The notes under the pieces: generated by a model
Told to the model about the DNA's origin: nothing
Databases searched by the model: none
What the model saw: only the letters and a program-made list of their open reading frames with translations
Position numbers and translations under genes: made by a program
Origin: Microcebus murinus
Taxonomy: Eukaryota; Chordata; Mammalia; Primates; Cheirogaleidae
Assembly (NCBI RefSeq): GCF_040939455.1
Contig: NC_134106.1
Coordinates: forward strand, 84,947,001 to 85,011,000
DNA: 64,000 nucleotides
Reading direction: 5' to 3'
Part shown: in pieces, positions 22,960-35,074 of the stretch
Layout: the number at the start of each line of letters is the position of its first letter
How positions within the stretch are numbered: position 1 is the stretch's first letter

Positions 22960-23470
22960 CCTGGGGGTGTACTTTTATTTGTGGAAGATTTCACAGCAGC
23001 CTTGTACATTAGCAATTTTACGTTTTGATGGATGGAAGACAAAGGACCAGTGTGGGCTAGGGATTTTAATGGTATCTTTGTTGATCCATAATCAGTCAGA
23101 AATGGAACATTGGTCCACTCCTCTTAACCCACATCAGAGGTTAAAGAGAACACTACCAGGAGGACTTCACCCTTCTGGATGGACATCATTTGATAGGTCA
23201 ATTTTTCCATGGCTTGGAGAAATGATAAATGAGGCAATGATTAGAAATGTATCTTTCATTATAGGCTCTATAGTAAATTATACTGGAAAAACTATGGTTG
23301 CAAAATAGCCTTCTTTAAATTCTCTTGCTAAAATTGTATTAGGCAATAAAATTGCTCTAGATTACCTACTGGCTGAAGAGGGAGGAATTTGTGCAGTTGC
23401 TGACACTTCTTGTGTCAGGCACATGGATGAATATATTGGGTATTACAGAGACTGAGTTGCAGGGGATTAA
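22960..23470 (+). pseudogene. ERV envelope remnant
   Basis: A 113-codon frame (22,967-23,308) is followed, after a stop, by coding-like sequence containing LAEEGGICAVADTSC. This resembles the conserved heptad/immunosuppressive-domain-to-cysteine part of a gammaretroviral transmembrane subunit. The second cysteine pair is altered and stops flank it, so the gene is dead. Position before the purine tract and 3' LTR agrees with env. Confidence 0.65.
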
Positions 23471-24129
23471 CCAATAGGCTGCTTGGTTAACGTGGGTAGA
23501 TGGGTAGATTCCTCATCTGGCTCATTCTTTGATCTATTTGATTTTGGTTGGCTTGGTACACAGGGATCCTGGCTAAGGAACATGCTTCAATCTCTTGGAA
23601 TTATCCTCCTCGTAGTCATAATAATAGTCTCCCTGATGTGCTATTAACATATTCTCTCACAAGTTTTAAAAGTTTTCATGCAGCCATCTGTAGAATATCA
23701 AATGATCTCTCTTTGACTAGAATGACAAAAATCTCAAACAAATGCATGATCATGAGGACACTGTAACCTATCAATCATGTGTTGAGACAGGAAACCCAAA
23801 ATGATGGTAACAGAGAGTATTGCTAACATCCTAAGTTTTGGTCACACTTTCACTTATGAGAGAATTGAACAGAAGAGGAAGATTTTTAAAATTATGAGCA
23901 AGCATTAGGTCCCAACAGACCAGGCCAAACTGAAGTGGAGTCACTCATGCTAAATGCCACATAGTCAAATTGAAACCTTAAGGAAGCAGATATATCTCAA
24001 ACAGATAGGAGATAAGACTAAGATTTATGAGTTTCATGCTAAGACCAAATAAATCCATTTATGATAATGGCAGAGAGTAATGTCAATGCCTAAAGTTTGA
24101 GTGAATTTCTCAAAATTGAGAGGTTGACC

Positions 24130-24142
24130 AAAAGAAGGGAAT
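24130..24142 (+). other. ERV polypurine tract
   Basis: AAAAGAAGGGAAT lies immediately before the TGGTAAATTAAG start of the 3' LTR, the expected plus-strand primer position. Confidence 0.7.
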
Positions 24143-24540
24143 TGGTAAATTAAGTTTGGCCTAAAGCTGGCTCCATACATATTTTAAGTTTTGCCTAAAG
24201 GTTTTTCCATACACATTGAACAGTAACCCAACTTGATGTACTCTGACTGTAATCTATTCTTGTGAAAAGTAACCAAGTCTCAGCCAACTACAGACAGCCA
24301 ACTGTTCAAAGCAGGTTCAAATAAGGCAAATGCCCACCTTTAAGCAGTCTAGCTGTTTTTGTACCTCACCGGTTTTCGGTAGGTCACTTTCCTTTTTCTG
24401 CCCCTAAATGTTATCCAACCATGTGGCAGCCCCAGAGTTGCTCTGAACCTATTCTGGTTCTGGGGGCTGCCCAATTCATGAACCATTTTTTGCTCAATTA
24501 AACTGTTAAGTATAATTCATTGAAAGTTTTTCTTCTAACA
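24143..24540 (+). repeat. ERV 3' LTR
   Basis: About 398 bp from TGGTAAATTAAG to TTCTTCTAACA. It aligns block by block with the 5' LTR but differs at many positions and keeps about 25 bp that the 5' copy has lost. It has the same GCTCAATTAAACT putative polyadenylation signal. Confidence 0.88.
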
Positions 24541-24544
24541 CTTC

Positions 24545-25375
24545 TACCAGTGGGGCAATCTTGTCTTTGTTATTATTGTTCCAAATATAACTCTTAAAAG
24601 AATTTTTAATCATTTTGTTGAATTTTCTTTTCCTAGTCATTTATAATTCTTTCATTTTAGATAGTCTTTCACTTCCTGAATCCATAGTGTCATGAGTTGA
24701 CTTTTCATTATTTTTGTCTTTCACTTTCTATTCCTTTTGGGAAATATTCCTTCCCTTACAGTTGCAATCTTTCTTCTGAGTTTTGATCCTCTTTCCACCT
24801 ATCCTCCTTGGACCAGCCACTAGATTCTCACATGACTGCATTTCTAGCCCGCACACATACCTTGCCCATGTGTGTGCATACACATTCTCTCACACACATA
24901 ATCTGGAAAACTAGAACCCAAGAATTCAGTCACCTCTTCTTTCTGGACAGTTGCCACTATGATGTAAAATGAATCCCTCTTCTTTACAACTCTTTTAATG
25001 CATCTGATTTTGCTGTCACTTGGTTTTCTAAAATAATATAACCCTCCCATAATTCAGGTGACACTGTTCTTTATAAATAAACATTGGTAATGAAGTAAGA
25101 TTTAGGTAACTGGGTAACCCTTTTCTTTCATTTCACTTGTTATATTTAGACTATTCCTTTGTGTTAATGTCGAACTCAATGAAAGTTGGAGAACAAAACA
25201 GAGAATAACTATTAGGAAAATAATTAAGTAGAATCATGTTTACATTCTTACTGTCAATTTTATTTGAACTAAATTCTCCTAAGTTTAATGGGATTCTTAA
25301 AGTTTCTTATTAAAAAATAACCTGCTTGAAGTTTTGACTATGTGAGATCCCAGGAACCTTGCATTTCTACCAGAA
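24545..25375. other. No gene recognised
   Basis: AT-rich sequence with a small CA/TG-rich patch at about 24,850-24,900. The minus frame there (24,844-25,050) is not convincing. Confidence 0.5.
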
Positions 25376-25455
25376 GATTTAATGAATTAACTGAGTTAAG
25401 TACTTACAACACTCCCTGACACATTGCAAGTGTTCAACAAGTGCTAATTCAGAAA
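25376..25455 (+). mobile_element. MIR-like 3' fragment
   Basis: GAATTAACTGAGTTAAGTAC..AACACTCCCTGACACATTGCAAGTGTTCAACAAGTGCT has the order of a MIR 3' end. Short and diverged. Confidence 0.45.
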
Positions 25456-26210
25456 ATAATAATTTTTTTTTGCTTCATCAGTATTTTTGACATTATGAGA
25501 GGTAGTCACATGATTTTATTTAATGAAGTATATGATTTACTTTAACAAAAGTAGAACAGAAATCTAAAAAATACATTTGCTGATTGGCATTCTCCTGTTC
25601 TATCTTGTGTTACTAATGATCCTTAATATTACACTTTCATGATCTATGCTAGAGTTAGTAGAACGTTTTAAAATGTCAATTGTTATAGATACATCCTCAT
25701 ATACAAAACCCTATGTACTGAATCCAAGGATAGGGAATACATACCTGACACCACAGAAGAATTCTTTACAAAGAAAATTTACCTTTGGTATCCTATAAGT
25801 AACAGTGGCTGCCAGAGCGGCAGCCAGTCTTTGCAGTCTTTGATACTGGTTCAAGCATAGATAAGGAGAGAGGGCCAGAATTACAATCAACACACTGCTT
25901 CTTTCATCAAGAAAGTCTCACTTACTAAAGAAAAACCTGTTAGACAAGTAAACAGCATGCTTAATGATGTAGTTGATTTACATTCTGGCCTTACTGCAAC
26001 ATGAACCCAGTTGGCAGTAACAAACAGTCCAAGAATTGGCATTGGTCTGCAGAACACACTTTTGAGTGGCATTGCATTAGAATATTTACTAGAATATTTG
26101 AAAAAAGTGAGTTAATTTTTTTGCTTCTTAAATAAGGTAACCTATGAGTAAATGTGTAGCAAATAAATAGTTTTTAATAATAATTAATTAATAAAATATG
26201 ACAAGGTTTT
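25456..26210. other. No gene recognised
   Basis: Two minus frames of about 60 codons (25,711-25,893 and 25,887-26,072) have no recognisable features. No clear repeat. Confidence 0.5.
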
Positions 26211-26214
26211 CGTA

Positions 26215-26320
26215 GATAGGTTTGCCAGTTATAGCAAATAAAAATACAAGATACCCAGTTAAATTTGAATTTCAGTTAAACAACAAATAATAGTTTGTGT
26301 AGGCAAATCTATACACGGAA
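26215..26320 (+). mobile_element. Possible MITE-like repeat fragment
   Basis: TTTGCCAGTTATAGCAAATAAAAATACAAGATACCCAGTTAAATTTGAATTTCAG..AAACAACAAATAATA matches half of a common palindromic mammalian repeat that I cannot name. Confidence 0.4.
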
Positions 26321-27355
26321 CTGAGTTAACTCATTGGAATTGCTTTATTGCAATATTGTAAGTTGTCAATGGCCACAGAAATGTCTTCTCCCCCCTCCCA
26401 AATCTCTGATTTTACTTTTTGGATTGATAAGAAATATTAGTTGGTTAATGCTAAGAGTTGAGAATGATGGGTAGATTTTGAAAACTTTCATGAGAAGAAA
26501 TTTGCTGTTTTAAAACCATTAATCTTGATATGGCAGGTACCTAAAAAGAACCTTTTCCACTATTATTCAAGCATGAAATGACAAAGCTGATAGACAGTTG
26601 AAGCAAATAGCATTTTTGTTTGCATAGTGGGTTTTGGGCATGTTATTATTAACCATTTTACCTTCATTAATTACAGGAGCTTGATTTCTTCCACTGGGTC
26701 TCAGAATAGATAATATGCTTTAAGATTTTCTTTCAATTAAAAAACTCATTTGAATGAGATATGGAACATAGGAATATGAGCATGATTTAATCTAATGGTA
26801 ACAGTCAATCATAATTAAGGGTCCCTTGAAATGAGATGATTCCATTTTAACTTATTTATGTTTATATTTTTAAGGATATTTACTGTTAGAGTATTTCACA
26901 TATATTTTATTTAAAACTCATTATTATGCACAGAATGTAAACGGCTGATAGTTGGATTAAAACCAAGTATGCCTGCTTCAGAATCCACACTTCAAACCAT
27001 CCTCATCCAACATCCTCTCCCTAGGCAAGAACAGTGGTGGGTTTTTGTGTTACTACTGACCCTAGCCAAGGCTCTTCATGCCCTACCTCGTTCCCCTAGA
27101 ATTATGTCACTGTGTCTCTTAACATATTCTGTGTTCATGTTTTCCATATTTCTCCGCATCTTCAAATTACTTCCTTATTTCAAATTTATCTTTGAGTATA
27201 CTCTCGAGAAATAAAATAAATTCTCACAGAAATCTTATAGAAGAAGAATCTGGGGCCAAGTGACCATCGTGAGCTAACATTATCAAGAGGAACTAAAGCC
27301 CAGAATATCTAATTCTATTAAAACAACAACAGCAGCAAAAACACCAATTAGATTG
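26321..27355. other. No gene recognised
   Basis: AT-rich sequence. The plus frame at 26,969-27,214 is hydrophobic near its end but shows no domain and no plausible gene context. Confidence 0.5.
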
Positions 27356-27359
27356 CATT

Positions 27360-27609
27360 TACTTTTTATTTTAAACACTTTTTTATTATAGAGAAATGCG
27401 CTTGGTGAATTACTGGTAAGTGAACACATTCATATAACCTCGCCCATGTCAAGAAATAAAATAACTAAAATGCCAGAAGCGTCTGCATACACTCTCCTGA
27501 TTCCTATCCATCTAGATTCTCCAAAATAACCACTGTCCTGATGCTTAACTCCATGGATTGGTTACTCTTGGCTTAGAACATTTTATAAATGGAATTATAT
27601 ATTATATTT
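27360..27609 (-). mobile_element. Antisense L1 3' UTR fragment
   Basis: ACCACTGTCCTGATG and ATAAATGGAATTATAT are typical of antisense old-L1 3' ends. It continues after the LTR at 27,971. Confidence 0.6.
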
Positions 27610-27970
27610 TGTCTTAATAATTTTTGTTCAAGATGCTATAACAAAATATCATAGGTGGCTTATAAACAACAGATATCTCACAGGTTTGGTGTTTGGAAGT
27701 CCAAGATCAAGGTACTGGCAGATTGGTGTCTAGTGAGGGCTTTCTTCCTGGTTGACAGATGGTGTCTTCTTGCTGTGTCCTCATGTGGGGGCAGGGGCAA
27801 GGCAGCTTTCTGGGACCTCTTCTTTCAGGGAACTAATCTTGCTCATGTGGGCTCTGACCTAATGACCTAATCACCTCCCCAAAAGGCCTACCTACTATTA
27901 CCATTCTCTTTGGAGGTGAGGATTTCAACATTTAAATTTTGGAGGGACATAAACATTCAATCTGTTGTAA
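27610..27970 (-). mobile_element. MST/MLT1-type MaLR LTR, antisense, inserted in L1
   Basis: Read on the minus strand, it starts near AACATTCAATC (LTR 5' end in antisense) and carries the MaLR landmarks: CTAATGACCTAATCACCTCC, ACTTCCAAACACC, the GTCCTCATGTGGGGGCAGGGGCAAGG block and TGCTATAACAAAATATCATAGG, ending at TGTCTTAAT. It is complete or nearly so and splits the antisense L1. The 71-codon plus frame inside it is not a gene. Confidence 0.8.
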
Positions 27971-30250
27971 GATTCATTGTAAATAGCTTCCTTCACCCAA
28001 CATATTTGTGTGATTTTGCATATTGTTGCACATGGCAGGAATTTGTTAATTGTAATTGCTGTGCAGTACCCTGTTGTAGGAATACACCACCTTTAGTAAA
28101 TATGTCATATTATTGCCTGCTTTTACCTACTATAAATGATATGGCCATGAACATTTTTCTATCTTTTGGGGTATGAACAGACACATTTCCATTGATTTTT
28201 GTATTTAGGAGATGGTGGAGTCTATGAGTTAAAGTTGCTGCAAGAAAAAAGTGGCACAAACTGGGATAATTCTTAGCTTTTTTTATTTGCATTTAAATTT
28301 TAGAATTTGTCAAAAAAATTTTGGTGGCTTATGATTAGGATGATGTTAATCTTCAGACTAATTTGGGGATAATTGATACTTTTATAATATTTGGATTTCT
28401 AATTCATCAATATGAATTATGTCTCTATCTACTCATTTATTAAATAATGTTTTAAGTTTTTCTCTGTAGAGATTTAATATGTCTAAAATTGGATTTATTT
28501 CTGAAAATTTAAAGTTTTTTGATGCTGTTGTATATTTTATCTTAATAAACTTCTGTTTTCTAATTGATTTTTCCTGGTTTATTGAAACACAGTTACTATT
28601 TGTATATTGACCTTATATTTAATACTCTTGCTTAATGTTAATTCTCACAGTTTACTTATAAATTCTTTTGGAATTACTATATATACAAACATTTGGTCTG
28701 CAAAAAAATGACAGTTATATATCTTTCCTTATAAGTGTCATTTCTTTATCTTGCCTTATTGTAATGGCTATGATCATCAGTGCAAGCTAGAAGAGATGTT
28801 ATGATGGCAGACAATTTTGTCTTATTTCTTACCTTAAAGATTTCAATATGTCATTATCAAGTATAATGTTTGTTGTAGTGTTTTTATATACCCTCTATCA
28901 AATTGAGAAGGTTTACTTTATCAAAATTGTTTTTCTGCACTTATTGCACTTATTATATTATTTTCTTTTTTTGTGCTGTTAGTGAATAGTGAATTATATA
29001 TTATTGATTTCCTACCATGTGCCTTATGTAACTTGTTTATAATATATTTTTCTTTTAGTATTACAATGCATTCAATTTGTTACTATTTTCTTTAGGACTT
29101 TTCCATATAGTTCTTGGAAGAACTGGCCTGGATTTAGCCATTCTTGACATTCTTATAATATCCTTTTCAGGGATTCATATCAAGTATATGCTGAACTTAC
29201 AACAAATTAAGAAATGAGACCTTATTTCTATTTTCTAGATGAGATTGGGTATTTCATTTCCCTAAAGTGTTAGGTACGATTTATCAATAAAACCAACTGT
29301 GTTTATGATTTTACATGTGGTAATGCTTTAAATTACATATGTGATTTCTTTTATAGATAGATTTCAGATTTTGATAAATTGTGCTACTTTAAGAATGTCT
29401 ATTTTATTCAAAATGTTACTAAGTCAGAAGGATAAACTATTTTATAGTATCATTTTATTATATCTCAAGGTCTGTAGGATCTGATAACCAATATCGGGAG
29501 TAAAAAAGGAAGATATTCTATAGGGTTTATTCCTGTTATTGGTAATTTCACATTCTGTCATTTACTTTTGATCACTTTACTAGTGGATTACCAATTTTAT
29601 TGGCCTCTACAAATAATTGATTTTGCTCTTCATTATTATATATCTTTTTTTTCTTTAGTTACACTCTGATCTTCTTTGTCATTTCCTTCCTTCTGCTTTG
29701 TTTTTAATGTGTTGTGGTTTTTGTTTTGTTCTATTTTGCTAGCATTTTGAGATGTAAATTAGGTCATTGATGGCCTTTTTTCTTTTCAATGTTTTCATTT
29801 AAAGCCAAACATGTTTCTGTAAACAGAGCTTTAGCTACATCCAAGTTTTGTTATCCTATTTTCCTTATAAATCACTTCAAAATATTTTCTAATTTCCATT
29901 GTGATATTATTTTACCTGCGAATTATTTAAAACCACTGTGCTTTATTTTCTAAAAGACAGGAATTTTCTTGTCAACGTTTGTTCTTAATATTTCATTGAT
30001 TTTGTTATTTTCATTGTAGTCAGTGACTTTGTATGATGCAAACCGTTAAAATTTGGTGAAGCTTTATAGCTCAGTAAATGGTCAATTTCAGTAAATGTTT
30101 CATATGCAACTAAAAAATGTGTATTCTCTAGTAGCGTGCAACCTTCTATGTATGTTAATTATGTCAACTAGGTTAATGGTGCACTTCAAATCTTTTATGT
30201 GTTTATTAATTCTTTTTCATCTATTTGCTCTATTACATACCATTAGGTAT
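27971..30250 (-). mobile_element. Antisense L1 ORF2 (long, decayed)
   Basis: About 2.3 kb of T-rich plus strand follows antisense L1 ORF2: TATGGCCATGAACATTTTTCT, AGAAGAGATGTTATGATGGCAGAC.., TTTTATTGGCCTCTACAAATAATTG, TTTAGCTACATCC..TTTTGTTATCC and others in the expected order. No open frame is left. It is the core of a block running from 27,360 to about 31,215 with two LTR insertions. Confidence 0.75.
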
Positions 30251-30644
30251 GGAGCCAAGAGGGAGACACACGAAGCTTCATGGTTAGCAAAATGCTATTT
30301 ATTGTGAGCATCTGGATGCAGATGGGTAGAGGCCGAAAAGGCATTCACCATGAGGGAGGGGAAAGCCTTGGGTTTTATAGAGGGTTTTTTTTTGGGGGGG
30401 AGGGTGGCGGGAGTGGGGATAACTTCTTCCTTATCAGCGGGGATAGAAATGTCCCAGTGTCCTGGTGTGCTGTGCTGCAGCTATCTTTGGTGGAAGTTAG
30501 ATTTACAACCTCAGGACTCTCGGACTCCTGCTGCTTTTGTTTCACAGGCTTTCCGATTACTATCTAAGTTTTCCATTAACCGCATTACATCCTATACATA
30601 CTTTTCAGGTTCCCACCCTAAGCCGACCTAGCACGCACCAGGAG
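30251..30644 (-). mobile_element. Well-preserved solo LTR inserted in L1
   Basis: Antisense L1 stops at 30,250 and resumes at about 30,645 (GATGTATGCGGAAATTTCCC). GGAG occurs at 30,251-30,254 and 30,641-30,644, a possible 4-bp target duplication. Read on the minus strand, the LTR has U3 starting TGGTGCGTGC, a clean TATA box CTATAAAA (plus 30,373-30,380), AATAAA about 75 bases downstream (plus 30,298-30,303) and a short U5. It has no attached internal sequence. The 3' terminus lacks the usual CA if this duplication is right, so the edges could be a few bases off. Family not named; class I layout. Confidence 0.7.
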
Positions 30645-31215
30645 ATGTATGCGGAAATTTCCCATTGTACTTATGGATTTGCCTATTTCTTTGTATCTTG
30701 TGAATATCTGCTGAATATATTTTGAGGCTATATAGTTAGGTGCCTACTTTTAGAATTGTTTTTTGTCTTTCTAGTGGTTTGATCATTTTATCATCATGAC
30801 GTTTTCTCCTTTTTCTCTGGTAGTTCTGTTGTTTTAGTATTTACTTTGTTTTGAGTGTATTATAGCCACACCAACTTTCTTTTTCCTTCCTTTTACGTTT
30901 ACCATTCCATATCCTAATATTTAGAAAATTTATGGTGTGTGTGTGTGTGTGTGTGTGTGTGTAAGTGGCAAACATATGTTTGTGTTTTCAAAAATTTTAA
31001 GCCTGGTCTGGCAATCTTTGTCTTTTTCATTTGTTTTATTGATGGAGTATAATTTAAACACAAGAAAGCTCATACCATAAGTGATGACTTTTTTGTAAAT
31101 GGGACACATCTGTGTTACCAGCACTTGGATAAAGAGACAAAATGTTAATAGCCCTCCAGCCACCCTTCTATGCCCCTTCTGGTCATCACCTTCCCAAGGC
31201 ACCACAAGTTAGAAG
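30645..31215 (-). mobile_element. Antisense L1 continuation with (GT)14
   Basis: The antisense L1 resumes (GGATTTGCCTATTTCT, TTGAGGCTATATAGTTAGGTGCCTAC, AGCCACACCAACTTTC). A (GT)n run lies at 30,935-30,962. After this come L1 3'-end-like segments (GTGTTACCAGCACTTGGATAAAGAG). Confidence 0.65.
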
Positions 31216-31915
31216 TGTTCCTGCCCCAATTTTAACTCTTGCCTGAGTTATTCTCAAAGACCCTGAGGGTTCTCTTCAGGGCTTTCAACTTTCACAGGAG
31301 AATCCTGTCTGTTTCCGAGGGTCTTTGTCTCCTCAACACTGGGAAACTGAAGAAAATTGCAGTCTTCTCCAGTTTGGGGCCTCTGTTTTAGCTACCGAGC
31401 CCACACAATGTCAGACATCAGCAGTTGTCTTGTGGGGGACATGTGGCCCATCCAGTTTCCCCTTTCATCAGTCCTGTATGGTACAAGCGCTGAAAGCTCT
31501 GCTGGTTTCTCCTTCACTGGCAGCAGCCTCTGCAAGGCCAGTACAGATTCTCAGCCTCTAGCCCTGCTCAGAATCTGTATGTAAAACCAATGACAGGGCA
31601 GCGGCAGAGGCTCAACTCACCTCTGAAAAGTTTCTTCTTCCTCAGGAACTTCTGTTCCTCTAGTTGTTGTGAAAACAGCTTTCAAAATAATATGATTTTA
31701 TGATGAGTTGTTCTCCTTGGGATCGTAAGACTGCCTGGAACTATTCCATCTTTTCTGAAATCAGAAGCAAGTATATATTTCCTGTCCTTGTCCTTTCACT
31801 GAAATGTTTATTGCATTTAAATTGAACGAAAGGACACATACTTGGTTTTAAATCTTCTACCTTTCTGTATGCTATTTGGACCACTTGTTCAACATTTGAC
31901 TTTTCTCATTCTTTG
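31216..31915. other. Unassigned, locally GC-richer sequence between L1 pieces
   Basis: Two overlapping plus frames of 75-78 codons (31,325 and 31,357) fall here with no recognisable domain. It may be an old L1 terminal region or a small unknown insertion. Confidence 0.4.
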
Positions 31916-31919
31916 CCTT

Positions 31920-32985
31920 CTTTTGTATTATTATTTTTTTTATCATTTAAAAAACTTTGCTCTAGCTCTATTGAGTTGTTAGCTCCATGTACTTTTACTA
32001 TTCATTTAGGGTTAACCTAGGGATTGACACATAATCGTTTACTACTTTTGTAAAAATACAAAGACCTTAATAAACTTAACTACATTTATTCTCCACCACC
32101 AACTTATTATCTCTCTGCTTGAATTCTCTTATAATTTAAATCTCTAAATGTTATTATTGTTGTATTTCCTAAGATGAATATAGATTTTTTACACGTATTT
32201 ATCTATCCCATTGCTTTTCATTGCATCCCTGAGCTGCCATCTGGGAACATTTTCCTTCTGTCTGAATTTCTTCATTAATATATCCATTAGTGCAGGTCTG
32301 CTGGTGACAAATCATTTTACTTTTTGTTTGTCTGAAAATGTTCTTATTCCATTTTCGATTTTAAGTGATATTTTCATGGGATGTAGGATTCTAGATTGGC
32401 AGCTATTTTTTTCCAGCAGTTTGAAGATATTTCATTGCCTTCTGGTTCCCTGGGTTTTTTTGTTGAGAAGTTAGATATCAATCTTATTGCTTTTCTTTGG
32501 AAGGAGAGTGTCTTTTTCAGTGGATGATTTTACATCTTTTCTTTTTGTCCTTGGTTTTCAATAGTTTTACTAGGATATGCCTAGGTATAGCTTTTGTTGT
32601 TTTTGGTTGTTGATGTGTGTGTGTGTGTGTGTGTGTGTATTTATCTTATTTGGGGTTAGTAAAACTTTCTGAATTAATTGATTGATATCTTGATATCAAT
32701 TTTGAAAAATTCTAACAATTTCTTGTATATTGCTTTGCTCCATTCATTTTTTCTTTGCTTTCTGGGAACCCAACTACAGATATTGTAGAACTTTTACACT
32801 TGAGGTATGTCTGATCTGATTTTAAACCCAACCAATGAATTCTTAATTTAAGAGTTTCAATTATTAAATGTCCTTAGTCCTAGAATTTCATTTAACCCTT
32901 TTTTATAGTTTTAATTACATGCCAAAATACTCCATCTTGTTTTTTAATTATTTGAATATATTCCTTAACATACCATCTGTGGTTA
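31920..32985 (-). mobile_element. Antisense old L1 (L1M-type) fragment
   Basis: Segments such as TCTGAAAATGTTCTTATTCC, GGATGTAGGATTCTAGATTGGCAG, TTCATTGCCTTCTGG and TTACTAGGATATGCCTAGGTATAG are in the order of antisense old L1 terminal sequence. A (GT)n run lies at 32,613-32,638. Confidence 0.6.
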
Positions 32986-32989
32986 TTCT

Positions 32990-33655
32990 ATGCTGTTTTG
33001 TGATAAATTGGAATCCTTGTGTACTATCGGTGGGAATGTAAAATCATATAACCACTGCAGAAAACAGTTCCTCAAAAAATTAAAGATGGAATTACCATAT
33101 GATCTAACAATCCCACTTCTGGGTATACACTTTAAAAAGTTAAAAGCAAGGTCTTGAACTGATATTTATACACCCATGTTCATAGCAGCATTACTCACAA
33201 TAAATGAAATGTGGAAGCAACTCAAATGTCTGTTAATGGATGAATGGATAAGCAAAATGTAGTATATGCATACAACAAAATATTCTTCTGTGTTAAAAAG
33301 TAAGCAAATTCTGTTTCATGCTACAACATGGATCAACCTTAAGGATATTATACTAAGTGAAATAAACCAATCAGAAAATGACAAAATAATGTATAATTTT
33401 ACTTACATGAGTTATGTAAAATATTCACATTCATAGAAACAAATAGTGAATGGTGGCAAAGTTTGGGTGGAGAAGAAAATGGAGAGTTGTTGTTTAATAG
33501 GTATAAAATTTTAGTTTTGCAAGATGTAAAAGTTCTAGAGATCTGTTTCATAACAACGTGACTATACTGAATACCCCTACACTTTATACTTAAAGGTGGT
33601 TAAGATGATAAACTTTATTTTATGTGTGTTTTTACCACAATTAAAAAATGAATTT
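32990..33655 (+). mobile_element. L1 3' end, sense (ORF2 C-terminus and 3' UTR)
   Basis: The order GGTGGGAATGTAAAATCATATAACC, ACAATCCCACTTCTGGGTATA, ATGTTCATAGCAGCATTACTCAC, GGATGAATGGATAAGCAAAATG and TACTAAGTGAAATAAACCAATCAG is the ORF2 C-terminal coding region. A 3' UTR ending ACCACAATTAAAAAATG follows. Frames are broken. Orientation is opposite to the L1 upstream, so it is a separate insertion. Confidence 0.85.
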
Positions 33656-35074
33656 TTAATGATTAAAGAAAAAAGAGAGAGTGATTGTCATGGCAGTCCC
33701 TGTGCTCACAGTAAAATTATACTGATACTGGAATTGAGTCACTAAATCTCCCAGAAGGGGAGAAAGTGACGAGTATAATAAAGTTATTATGAAGTAAGTA
33801 CCATGAGTACAATCTTCAAGCCATGATAAAAGACGAAAAAGCTCAGAAGAGAGCAAAGCACAAAGTAGTAGGTGGCATTTCAGAAGGTCCTGAGTTTTCC
33901 TAAGATTTTGGCTATTGAAGTTGAGAGGCAAAACACCAAGTCATGTCCAGGGAAGGATTTGTCAGAGCATCGTTTGTGTAAGGTATAGTGGGAATTGAAA
34001 CTGGACATATCTGCTGGAGTTGAACCATTGAGGACAAGAGTGATGAGCATCACCTGGTTTGGGCAAAGCAAGGAGGAACTAGCAGAGGTTTAGGGCATAT
34101 GTTTGTTTGAACAGAGATGCAGTTTGGATGATATTCCAGAAGCAGCAGATAAGATAAATGAATGGGATATGAGAGAGAAACAGAGAGCAGCTGACAGACT
34201 AATATAGCCTGTCAAATTAGAAGTAGTGAGTGACACACCAAGTTGGACCTTTATCAGGCAGGGTATGGCTCTGCACAGGGTAGGTGGTGGTTGGAAATCA
34301 GACAGCTCTTTGAACTAAACTGTGCCCCTTGGGGAGGCATGCCTTTTCCTTATTTGCACGATGTTACATTATGAGATGATGATGGCCTTGGTACTAGTGA
34401 GGCATTGAAAAATGATACCAAAATGTAGAGAGGTTGCTTTTAGAGAGAAAGACGAATCAAAGCCACCTTGGAAAGTCCATGCCAGGAAGTCAGTGAAATG
34501 GAGGTGCTATTAATAGAAAGAGGAAGTCAGGAGGGTAAGATGTGTGTGTTTAGGGGTGTATGCTTATTTAAGGGAATGTTCAGATCTTCAAATACTACAA
34601 AACAATAACAACAAACTCTAAAGTGGAAACACTTTATAATGAAGCATGTATATTACAGGATATTAAATATTAATGGAGCTTTCTAGAGAACAGCACTATG
34701 TACCTGACAGGCCACGTTTTGTCCTTTTCTTTTTCCCATGCTTGCTAACAATTAGGGGATCTTAAATAACCATTTGCAAAAAAAATATTGCTCCCTGTCC
34801 AGGGCAGCCTCTCTAGGCCTGGTCAGCAGTCTTAACCGTCACTTCTGGAAGTCTCCGTGTGGCTCTGTGTCCCCTCTGTAGAAATCTCCTGTTTTATTTG
34901 ATAATTCTCAATTAAAATTCTTCATGCTTTTTAGTGGACTGTGCTTTTTTTCTTTTTTTCTTTCCATCTGTGTGCCTGCCTTTCTGTCCAGGTCGATCCC
35001 TCAGCCTTGCCAGTTTATGCATTCGTTCATTTCTTTATTCAGTCGTTATTCATGCATTCATGTATTTATAGCCA
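33656..35074. other. No gene; unassigned
   Basis: Two minus frames (33,656-33,931 and 33,880-34,071) and a plus frame (34,941) carry no recognisable domain. Segments near 33,900-34,100 have the composition of an old dispersed repeat, but I cannot match them. Confidence 0.45.

Larger units (their letters stand above)
17170..24544 (+). mobile_element. Class I endogenous retrovirus, two LTRs with CTTC target duplication
   Basis: A decayed provirus runs from the 5' LTR at 17,174 to the end of the 3' LTR at 24,540. The bases CTTC lie immediately outside both ends (17,170-17,173 and 24,541-24,544), a 4-bp target duplication as expected for gammaretrovirus-like class I elements. Between the LTRs are a leader with a splice-donor-like site, poorly preserved gag/pol territory, an integrase remnant, an env remnant and a purine tract before the 3' LTR. 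Stops and frameshifts occur throughout, so no protein could be made. The LTRs have clearly diverged from each other, so the insertion is old. Two later retrotranspositions sit inside it (18,052-18,306 and 19,365-20,441). Confidence 0.88.

Noticed and set aside
22967..23470. A domesticated, still functional env (syncytin-like) gene
   Set aside because: The frame is broken by stops before and after the transmembrane-like region, and there is no full-length reading frame.
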